14,299 nucleotides of DNA from UBA4661 sp002405405 (lineage in GTDB: Bacteria > Bacteroidota > Ignavibacteria > Kapaibacteriales > UBA4661), in NCBI GenBank assembly GCA_036847245.1, contig DAIUAL010000075.1, forward strand, positions 1 to 14,299, given 5' to 3'. The position numbers were made by a program, and so were the translations under genes. The number at the start of each line of letters is the position of its first letter. Position 1 is the stretch's first letter. Below are positions 5,439-11,853 of this stretch, in pieces. The notes beneath the pieces were generated by a model. That model was not told the DNA's origin, did no database searches, and saw nothing but the letters and a program-made list of their open reading frames with translations.

Positions 5439-6917
5439 TCATGGCTTATAATAGTTCGGCGACTCTTTGGTAATGATAACATTATGGGGATGCGATTCTC
5501 GCAAGCCGGCTCCGGTCATGCGTGTGAAGCGTGCTTTTTCTTTCATCTCGGCTAAGGTTGCACAACCGCAATAGCCCATCGCCGCTCGCAGACCACCTGT
5601 CATTTGATAAATCGTTTCACTGACACTGCCTTTGAATGGCACGCGCCCTTCGATACCTTCGGGAACGAGCTTGGCAATTTCCTCTTCAACATCTTGGAAA
5701 TAACGATCAGCCGAACCTTTCTGCATGGCACTGATGGATCCCATGCCGCGATACACTTTGTAGGCACGACCTTCGAGCAAAACTTTTTCACCGGGCGATT
5801 CTTCATGCCCGGCGAGCATTCCGCCCACCATAATGGCATCTGCTCCGGCAGCAATCGCTTTAGGGATGTCACCGGTTTGCTTAATACCGCCATCGGCAAT
5901 AATCGGGATACCTGCTTTGCCTGCAACATCCGCGACATGGAGAATAGCTGAAATCTGCGGTACACCCACACCGGCAACAACGCGCGTAGTACAAATCGAT
6001 CCGGGACCAATACCGACTTTCACGGCATCAGCACCTGCATCAATAAGTGCCTCTGCGGCAGAACCTGTTGCAATATTGCCGGCAATGACTTGCAAATCGG
6101 AAAATTGTTTTTTAATCGCTTGTACCATCTGCAAGACGCCACGCGAATGCCCATGTGCCGTATCAACAATAACAAGATCAACACCCATGCGTACCAGCTC
6201 ACTTACACGCTCCACAGTATCACCGGCTATCCCCACTGCCGCACCGACACGCAAACGCCCCTGTTCATCTTTGCAGGCATGGGGGTGCTTTTTCTTCTTT
6301 TGGATATCTTTATACGTAATCAATCCGCGAAGAACTCCTTGCTCATCAACAACCGGCAGTTTTTCGATGCGATTCTTTTGCAGAATTTTCTCGGCATCGA
6401 TAAGTGTTGTACCCAAAGGAGCTGTGATCAACTCTTCTTTCGTCATCAGAGTAGCTATTTCGGCATGGCGATTAGGTTCAAATCGTAAATCACGATTCGT
6501 AACAATACCGATCAGTCTGTTCTGTTCATTGACAATCGGAATACCCGATATTTTATACTTCGCCATTAGCTCTAATGCATCCTGCACGATTTTATCTTGC
6601 GTCAGTGTAATCGGATTACGAATCATACCGCTTTCTGAACGCTTAACTTTGTCCACCTGCTCGGCATGACGAGCAATACTCATATTCTTATGAAGAATAC
6701 CAATGCCGCCTTCGTGCGCAAGAGCAATCGCCATAGCAGACTCGGTAACAGTATCCATCGCCGCACTCACGATCGGTATATTCATATTGATTGTACGTGT
6801 CAAGCGGGTGTGCAATGATGCTTCGCGTGGTAAAACTTCAGAATATCCCGGTATTAAGAGTACATCGTCGAATGTAATCCCCTCGTATGCAATTTTCGAT
6901 GCAGAAAAGACACTCAT
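5439..6917 (-). CDS. guaB: Inosine-5'-monophosphate dehydrogenase
   Basis: It oxidises IMP to XMP with NAD+, the committed step of GMP synthesis, in the cytoplasm. The 492-residue length is typical of bacterial GuaB. EGITFDDVLLIPGYSEVLP (residues 12-30) is the standard N-terminus. Two CBS domains occupy about residues 97-205 (NPITLTQDKIVQDALELM; LPVVDEQGVLRGLITYKDI). VGIGPGSICTTR (301-312) holds the active-site Cys309. ADGGIK and GMGSISAMQKGSADRYF (mobile flap) follow. ATG 6917 is chosen because it fits the family start; an upstream start at 6956 would add a hydrophobic stretch not found in GuaB. No Shine-Dalgarno is visible. The gene follows the atpC terminator, so it probably has its own promoter, and the redoxin gene follows it. 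Confidence 0.98.
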   Translation of the reverse strand: MSVFSASKIAYEGITFDDVLLIPGYSEVLPREASLHTRLTRTINMNIPIVSAAMDTVTESAMAIALAHEGGIGILHKNMSIARHAEQVDKVKRSESGMIRNPITLTQDKIVQDALELMAKYKISGIPIVNEQNRLIGIVTNRDLRFEPNRHAEIATLMTKEELITAPLGTTLIDAEKILQKNRIEKLPVVDEQGVLRGLITYKDIQKKKKHPHACKDEQGRLRVGAAVGIAGDTVERVSELVRMGVDLVIVDTAHGHSRGVLQMVQAIKKQFSDLQVIAGNIATGSAAEALIDAGADAVKVGIGPGSICTTRVVAGVGVPQISAILHVADVAGKAGIPIIADGGIKQTGDIPKAIAAGADAIMVGGMLAGHEESPGEKVLLEGRAYKVYRGMGSISAMQKGSADRYFQDVEEEIAKLVPEGIEGRVPFKGSVSETIYQMTGGLRAAMGYCGCATLAEMKEKARFTRMTGAGLRESHPHNVIITKESPNYYKP

Positions 6918-6989
6918 GGCTGTTATAAAAAGAAAAGAGTAAAACAGATGATACAAACTTATCGTTGCCTAAACACACTACCCCTATAC

Positions 6990-7026
6990 AAAAAAGCGAA
7001 GCACTCTGAGGGCTTCGCTTTTTTTT
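6990..7026 (-). terminator. Intrinsic terminator of the atpD-receiver-atpC unit
   Basis: GCGAAGC (6996-7002) and GCTTCGC (7012-7018) form a stem extended by flanking A and T runs on both sides around a 9-nt loop. Read on the minus strand it ends in six Ts, 5 bases after the atpC stop. The A/T flanks make it able to work in both directions. It separates atpC from guaB. Confidence 0.9.
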
Positions 7027-7031
7027 CGTTG

Positions 7032-7451
7032 TCATCGTTGCTTGATATAGTCGGCAATTTTCAAGCGATTCACGGCACGCGCCAGTGACAACTGCGCTCG
7101 CATGAGATCGACATCTTGCCGATGTTCTAGTCGTTTTTGCGCCCGTTCTTGCGCGGCTTTTGCACGGTCTGCATTGATTTCCAAGGCATTTTCTGCTGTT
7201 TCAACAACAATCGATACGGTATTATTGAGAACCTGCACAAAGCCACCACTTGTTGCATAGATTGTCTCCTGATTCTTGCTGTCATTGAAGCGAATCGAAC
7301 CAACCTCTAATTCGGCAACGATCGGGGCATGGTTATACAACACCTGAAATGGAGCATATTTTCCCGGTACGGTCACCGATTCAACACTGCCCTGAAATTC
7401 AATTTTTTCTGGTGTAACGATCTCTAAACTAATTGGTTTTCCGGTAATCAT
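7032..7451 (-). CDS. atpC: F1F0 ATP synthase epsilon subunit
   Basis: This is the small central-stalk subunit that couples the F1 head to the rotor and restrains ATP hydrolysis. The 139-residue product opens with ISLEIVTPEKIEFQGSVESV and carries TVPGKYAPFQVLYNHAPIVA, the N-terminal beta-sandwich signature. IYATSGGFVQVLNNTVSIVV closes the sandwich. Residues ~90-139 form the helical hairpin rich in Ala, Arg and Glu (RAKAAQERAQKRLEHRQ). ATG 7451 gives the family's usual start; a TTG at 7466 would add five residues. It lies on the same strand as atpD but is separated from it by a receiver-domain gene, with a 33-base gap to that gene's stop. The strong terminator follows directly. Confidence 0.95.
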   Translation of the reverse strand: MITGKPISLEIVTPEKIEFQGSVESVTVPGKYAPFQVLYNHAPIVAELEVGSIRFNDSKNQETIYATSGGFVQVLNNTVSIVVETAENALEINADRAKAAQERAQKRLEHRQDVDLMRAQLSLARAVNRLKIADYIKQR

Positions 7452-7484
7452 AACAAAAGGAATCAAAAGAAAAAAAGAGGAAAT

Positions 7485-7901
7485 CTACTTCCCGGCAACT
7501 CGCATTGCATCAATGATGTACGCCAATTCAGTTTTAAGTTTCGGGAAATCTATTGGCTTTGAAATACATGCCGTAAAACCCATTTCTAAGAGTTCGGGCT
7601 GATTCATCGATGTGATGGTTGCAGAATACGCAACCACGGGAGGATTGTTCAATTCAGGCATACTTTGAATCAAACGCAACACATCACGCCCACCCATCAC
7701 AGGCATAAGCAGGTCTGTAATCACCAAATCCGGCTTATGCTCGCGCAAGACCTCCACAATATCTTCAGGGCTGTTGCGCTCGACAATTTTGCATTGAAAT
7801 TGTCGATTCAGCAACGCTGAAATCACTAAACGGCAACTGTCTTGATCATCAATAATCAAAACGGTAAAAGGATGTTCTATTTGTGTTGATACTACTGACA
7901 T
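7485..7901 (-). CDS. Stand-alone response-regulator receiver (CheY-like)
   Basis: The 138-residue product is a single receiver domain without an output domain. VLIIDDQDSC supplies the acidic Mg-binding pair, DLVITDLLMPVMGG the phospho-acceptor Asp (in ITDLLMP), VVAYSA the Ser/Thr switch position and CISKPI the conserved Lys. All key residues are present, so it should be phosphorylated by a histidine kinase, none of which is encoded here. ATG 7901 is preferred over a TTG at 7934. It sits between atpD (57-base gap) and atpC (33-base gap) on the same strand with no terminator seen on either side, so it is probably cotranscribed with the ATP synthase genes. Signalling by protein contact, as for CheY or Spo0F-type regulators, is the usual mode for such proteins. 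Its link to ATP synthase is unknown. Confidence 0.93.
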   Translation of the reverse strand: MSVVSTQIEHPFTVLIIDDQDSCRLVISALLNRQFQCKIVERNSPEDIVEVLREHKPDLVITDLLMPVMGGRDVLRLIQSMPELNNPPVVAYSATITSMNQPELLEMGFTACISKPIDFPKLKTELAYIIDAMRVAGK

Positions 7902-7958
7902 AGAGTATGAACGATGGTATGTGTATAACGACAATACAACAGCAAAAAAATGAAAGCG

Positions 7959-9368
7959 TTATTTCGCCATTTTCTTTGCTTTATCCATAGCTTCATCGAG
8001 TGTACCAACATAACTGAAGGCTTGCTCAGGCAACTCATCAACTTCGCCGGTAAGAATTGCTTTAAAGCCGGCGATTGTATCTTGAATTTTCACATAACGA
8101 CCTGCAAGACCCGTGAATTGTTCAGCCACATGGAATGGTTGCGAGAAGAAGCGCTGAATTTTCCGCGCACGCGCAACAATAAGTTTATCCTCATCAGACA
8201 ACTCATCCATACCCAAGATGGCAATAATATCTTGCAAATCTTTATAGGTCTGCAATACTTTTTTCACGGCAACAGCGGTGGTATAGTGTTCATTGCCAAT
8301 AATAAGCGGATCCAAAATACGGGATGTTGAATCAAGTGGATCAACCGCAGGATAGATACCTAACTCAGCAATCTGACGTGACAATACAGTGGTAGCATCC
8401 AAGTGTGCAAAGGTATTTGCAGGAGCAGGATCCGTCAAGTCATCCGCAGGAACATAGACCGCTTGTACTGACGTAATCGAACCTTTGTTTGTTGATGCAA
8501 TACGCTCTTGAAGAGCACCCATTTCAGTTGCCAATGTTGGTTGGTATCCCACTGCAGACGGCATCCGACCAAGCAAAGCAGACATTTCAGAACCTGCCTG
8601 TGTAAAGCGGAAAATATTGTCAACAAAAAGCAATACATCACGTCCTTCTTCGTCACGGAAGAATTCTGCCATGGTCAGTGCTGTCAGAGCAACACGTGCA
8701 CGTGCGCCCGGGGGCTCATTCATCTGACCAAATACTAACGCTGTTTTATTCAATACTCCTGATTCTTCCATCTCAAGATACAAGTCATTCCCTTCGCGAG
8801 TACGCTCACCCACACCTGCGAAAACAGAATAACCACCATGTTGTTTTGCAATGTTATTGATCAGCTCTTGGATAATAACTGTTTTACCGACACCCGCACC
8901 ACCGAACAATCCTGTTTTACCGCCTTTGGTAAAGGGTTCGATCAAGTCAATAACTTTGATCCCTGTTTCAAACATTTCTTTTTTGGTCGAAAATGTTGCG
9001 AAATCAGGCACCGGACGGTGAATCGGAAAATGTGTTTTTGATTCAATGGGTGCTTTGCCATCGATAGCTTCACCAACGACATTGATCAATCGACCAAGCA
9101 CCGCTTCGCCAACAGGAACAGAGATTGGCTGACCATAATCGACAGCTGTCATTCCTCGTGTCAAACCATCGGTCGAATCCATCGCCATGGCACGTACTTG
9201 CGACTCCCCTAAGTGTTGCTGTACCTCGCATACCAACATTTCTTCTTTGCCGGTATCAGCAGAAACACGCTTAATGCGCAGTTCATTGAGGATATTGGGC
9301 AAATGCCCGGTGGAAAATTCTACGTCCACAACTGGACCGATGACTTGTACGATTTTGCCTTCTTGCAT
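7959..9368 (-). CDS. atpD: F1F0 ATP synthase beta subunit
   Basis: This is the catalytic subunit of the F1 head, forming the alpha3-beta3 ring that makes ATP. Its 469 residues match the family length. GKIVQVIGPVVDVEF is the N-terminal barrel start. The P-loop GGAGVGKT lies at residues 156-163, GERTREGNDLYLEM follows it, and LLFVDNIFRFTQAGSE contains the Walker B strand. MDELSDEDK is the DELSEED-type segment that contacts the gamma/epsilon stalk. ATG 9368 is the family start. No atpA, atpG or F0 gene is nearby, so the ATP synthase genes are split. atpD and atpC in their own unit is a known arrangement in Bacteroidota and Chlorobi. A divergent AAA+ ATPase gene begins upstream. Confidence 0.99.
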   Translation of the reverse strand: MQEGKIVQVIGPVVDVEFSTGHLPNILNELRIKRVSADTGKEEMLVCEVQQHLGESQVRAMAMDSTDGLTRGMTAVDYGQPISVPVGEAVLGRLINVVGEAIDGKAPIESKTHFPIHRPVPDFATFSTKKEMFETGIKVIDLIEPFTKGGKTGLFGGAGVGKTVIIQELINNIAKQHGGYSVFAGVGERTREGNDLYLEMEESGVLNKTALVFGQMNEPPGARARVALTALTMAEFFRDEEGRDVLLFVDNIFRFTQAGSEMSALLGRMPSAVGYQPTLATEMGALQERIASTNKGSITSVQAVYVPADDLTDPAPANTFAHLDATTVLSRQIAELGIYPAVDPLDSTSRILDPLIIGNEHYTTAVAVKKVLQTYKDLQDIIAILGMDELSDEDKLIVARARKIQRFFSQPFHVAEQFTGLAGRYVKIQDTIAGFKAILTGEVDELPEQAFSYVGTLDEAMDKAKKMAK

Positions 9369-9606
9369 AGCGTTTCTTCGGAAATGCGTGTGAGTAAGGA
9401 TATGAAATTATGGGAATATGCACGTTCTAGACTTCTCCAAAACAATCGCTACGAAAAAAGTAAGATTTTTTGAAAAAAGTTAAGCAACTTACGCAAATAC
9501 GCTTTTCTGCCAAAGCAGGATTTTGTTTCGCAGATTGAACGCGAATCTTTCTTTTGTAGGCGAGAAGCTATCACTTTCTTCGGATTTTTGTGCATCTGTG
9601 TCCCGT
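9369..9606. promoter_or_regulatory. Divergent intergenic region between atpD and the MoxR-type gene
   Basis: This 238-bp, AT-rich stretch separates two genes read outward, so it must hold promoters for both. I see no clear consensus promoter. On the minus strand TAATTTCA, about 40 bases before atpD, is one mismatch-rich relative of TAnnTTTG. The assignment rests on gene orientation. Confidence 0.4.
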
Positions 9607-10896
9607 ATGAGTGCAGTACATTTTTCTTTAGAGCAAGCGGCTCTTCGTATTCGCAAGGCAATGACAACCATCAGCTCTCGCCTCATCAATCGCGAGGGGG
9701 TCATTCATCAGGCATTTTTAGCTCTGCTGACAGGCGAACACCTGTTGTTACAAAGCCGCACCGGTACCGGAAAATCACTGCTTGCCGAACAGATTTTTTC
9801 CTGTTTTACCGATGCTCGTATTTTCAAAGTACAAGCCAGCAAAGAGCAACAACCGGATACTTTCTTTGGCGGCTTAGACATCGAGCAACTGAAAACCGGA
9901 CGTATCATGCACAATACTGTCGGCTCGCTTGTGGAATCTGAATTTGGGTTCATTGATGAAATTTTTGATGCGAATGATTTTACCCTTCGTGCATTGTTAT
10001 CCCTCCTCAACGAACGTGCGTTGATTCGTGGCGTGCAATATGTACAAGCAGATACCCATACCGTCATTGCCGCGACGAACTACTTGCGCGTGAATGAAGT
10101 TACCGAAGCAATTCTTGATCGCTTTTTGTACAAAGCTGTTATTCTTCCCGACAAACAACCTCTTCTACAATACCGTATTGCTCAACGCTACATAGAACAT
10201 GAGGGCAAAGTCATTTTGCCGGCAGAACGCGTCCCCCTTGCAGAGTTGCTCCAATGGCATCGTATCATTACAGGCGATTATGATTCACTTACGATTCATA
10301 TTCCTAACGATGTAGTGTACAGTATGAATTTGGTCATTCGCCAATATGAATATGCTCGCAATCGCGCTCTCAAAGAAGTACAAGGCATACAAAATGATTT
10401 TTATGTTTCGCCTCGTACGCAAGCCAAAGCATTAGATGCACTCCGCGCTATTGCTTTTATGAATGCTCGCTCCGAAGTGCAAATCCATGATATTCAAGCA
10501 CTCTCGGCACTCTTTGCAACCAGCGGTGTTGAACAGGAACAAGAAGCATTCAACAAAGCATGGAGTGGTGTCCATAAATCACTGTCTGTCTCCAATGGCT
10601 TTGATCAATTGCGTGTTTTGTTGGATTATGACGATGTCTTGACAACTATTCGCACAAATCCATCAGCGTTACGTCAACCCCTGCATACCCTGCTTGACTC
10701 TCTCTCGGTACGACGATCTTTAGCCGAATGGTTCAAAGATATTTTTGGCAATCAAGATGCGACTATCGAGAATAACCAACGTGCCCTACGGCAATTTCTC
10801 CATGATTTTGTTCCTGCCTGCGATGAAGTCCGCGAACTTAAACAGGGTTTGGAAAAAGAAGTCGAGCATGTCCTAGCACTGGCAAGCAAAGAATAA
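9607..10896 (+). CDS. MoxR/RavA-type AAA+ ATPase
   Basis: The 429-residue protein is an AAA+ ATPase of the MoxR/RavA group, thought to act as chaperones that activate partner enzymes or complexes. Residues 50-57 (SRTGTGKS) are Walker A, 113-120 (FGFIDEIF) Walker B, and VIAATNY near 153-159 sensor 1. The segment FGGLDIEQLKTGRIMHNTVG between them is typical of MoxR and RavA (pore or insert region). ILDRF carries the arginine-finger position. The C-terminal third is helical and charged, as in RavA, and lacks recognisable sequence motifs. ATG 9607 is the first ATG; a TTG at 9523 would add 28 residues that do not look like this family. The usual VWA-domain partner gene does not follow: after a 183-base gap comes an unrelated conserved gene. 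Confidence 0.9.
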   Translation: MSAVHFSLEQAALRIRKAMTTISSRLINREGVIHQAFLALLTGEHLLLQSRTGTGKSLLAEQIFSCFTDARIFKVQASKEQQPDTFFGGLDIEQLKTGRIMHNTVGSLVESEFGFIDEIFDANDFTLRALLSLLNERALIRGVQYVQADTHTVIAATNYLRVNEVTEAILDRFLYKAVILPDKQPLLQYRIAQRYIEHEGKVILPAERVPLAELLQWHRIITGDYDSLTIHIPNDVVYSMNLVIRQYEYARNRALKEVQGIQNDFYVSPRTQAKALDALRAIAFMNARSEVQIHDIQALSALFATSGVEQEQEAFNKAWSGVHKSLSVSNGFDQLRVLLDYDDVLTTIRTNPSALRQPLHTLLDSLSVRRSLAEWFKDIFGNQDATIENNQRALRQFLHDFVPACDEVRELKQGLEKEVEHVLALASKE

Positions 10897-11070
10897 CATG
10901 GATAGAACAACAGTGGCTCGACGACCACTTTTTGCGGCATGGAAGCGGGAACATTTTATCTGCGCTCACTGTTCAAGCATGTATCCTCAAAGTATTGTCA
11001 TGTGTTGCTCAATTTTTCATTACAATGCTCTAAAGTTTTGTAGCACATTTCTCGTTTATTTTATTTTTTC

Positions 11071-11074
11071 GGAG
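11071..11074 (+). promoter_or_regulatory. Shine-Dalgarno GGAG of the CNCGH protein gene
   Basis: GGAG lies 5 bases before the ATG at 11080 and fixes that start. It also argues against a 66-aa frame opening at 10898 that overlaps this start. Confidence 0.55.
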
Positions 11075-11079
11075 TATGT

Positions 11080-11583
11080 ATGGCAATCCCATCGCTGACT
11101 CTTATCACAACTCTACGTGCAACGGCTGATCGCATCAGTGATCCAAGTATTCCCTATCAATGGACACATCAAGGCAGTTGTAATTGCGGGCACTTAGCGC
11201 AAACGATTACCACGCTCTCCAAAGCAGATATTCATGCCCTTGCCCTCGAAAAGCCCGGTGAATGGACAGAGCATCTTCAAGACTATTGCCCTATCAGTTC
11301 ATACAAGATCGACAGCATCATTACAGCGATGCTCGATATGGGTTTAACCCGCGATGATATTGCGCATCTTGAAAAGCTTTCTTCGCCCGAAGTATTGCAA
11401 TCAATACCCGCAGATCGCCGTGCTTCGCTGGCATACAACAAACGTGATGATGTCGTGCTGTATTTACGAACATTTGCCGATATGCTTGAGCAGCAATTAC
11501 TTGCCGATATTCATCTGCATCCCACCATTCAGGATATTTTGCAACCGACTGTGGTGTCTGAAAGATTATTGGAAATCTCTTGA
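11080..11583 (+). CDS. Conserved protein of unknown function with CNCGH motif
   Basis: The 167-residue soluble protein is unassigned. Near residues 26-41 it reads YQWTHQGSCNCGHLAQ, with a C-N-C-G-H cluster. A third Cys follows in DYCPISSYKIDSII (residue ~70), and NKRDDVVLYLRTFADMLEQQ lies near 119-138. The C-x-C-G-H group plus the CP motif could bind a metal or an iron-sulfur cluster, but no known family confirms this. I have seen similar sequences among Bacteroidota hypotheticals, so it is likely conserved. The rest is helical, with leucine-rich stretches (MLDMGLTRDDIAHLEKL). It lies between the MoxR-type gene and the peptidase gene on the same strand and has its own clear ribosome site. The 183-base gap before it suggests a separate promoter. 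Confidence 0.75.
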   Translation: MAIPSLTLITTLRATADRISDPSIPYQWTHQGSCNCGHLAQTITTLSKADIHALALEKPGEWTEHLQDYCPISSYKIDSIITAMLDMGLTRDDIAHLEKLSSPEVLQSIPADRRASLAYNKRDDVVLYLRTFADMLEQQLLADIHLHPTIQDILQPTVVSERLLEIS

Positions 11584-11605
11584 AAAGTTTGATCGCTTCG
11601 TAATG

Positions 11606-11683
11606 TTGTCATTGCGAGCCGTTCGCTGAGCTTGTCACAGAAAGTAGTTTTTTGAGATTGCCGCGCTTCGCTCGCAATGACAA
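11606..11683. repeat. REP-like inverted repeat (GTCATTGCGAGC family)
   Basis: TTGTCATTGCGAGC (11606-11619) is repeated exactly in inverted form as GCTCGCAATGACAA (11670-11683), making a 14-bp stem around a 50-nt centre. The centre includes GAGATTGCCGCGCTTCG. This sequence type (GTCATTGCGAG..., AGATTGC...CTTCGCTCGCAATGAC) is a familiar dispersed intergenic palindrome in many bacterial genomes. It lies just after the CNCGH gene's stop codon. Other copies should exist elsewhere in the genome. Confidence 0.75.
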
Positions 11684-11725
11684 ACTGTCTATTCTCTCGC
11701 CTTTGCATTTTGACACACTTACTCA

Positions 11726-11758
11726 AAAGCCCTTGCATTCTTTGTGTGTAAGGGCTTT
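11726..11758 (+). terminator. Terminator-like hairpin before the M14 peptidase gene
   Basis: AAAGCCCTT pairs with AAGGGCTTT (9 bp) around a 15-nt loop, followed by CTTCGTTT, a broken T-run. It probably ends the CNCGH gene transcript. The long loop and imperfect T tract lower confidence. Confidence 0.5.
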
Positions 11759-11853
11759 CTTCGTTTAGGGAATATCTCTTTTTCTTAGTTTGCCGACCAA
11801 TCACTTCAAAAAATATCTTTCCCCTTCTTTTCTTTATCATATTTCTTGTTTTT

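Noticed and set aside
5833..6669. Long plus-strand open frame (278 aa) opposite guaB
   Set aside because: Ser/Pro/Thr-rich antisense shadow of guaB, whose product carries every IMP dehydrogenase motif on the other strand.
6954..6961. TAAGTTTG on the minus strand as a guaB promoter -7 element (TAnnTTTG)
   Set aside because: It matches the -7 pattern, but the nearest TTTG-like upstream element is 27 bases away, outside the usual spacing, so I do not call a promoter.
10898..11098. 66-aa frame directly after the MoxR-type gene, as a possible remnant of its VWA partner
   Set aside because: The sequence has no VWA (MIDAS) motif, is Cys/Phe-rich in a shadow-like way and overlaps the well-supported start at 11080, which has its own GGAG.
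11529..11840. 103-aa minus-strand frame across the REP-like repeat
   Set aside because: It crosses the inverted repeat and the terminator hairpin and overlaps the CNCGH gene; its sequence is typical of translated repeat DNA.
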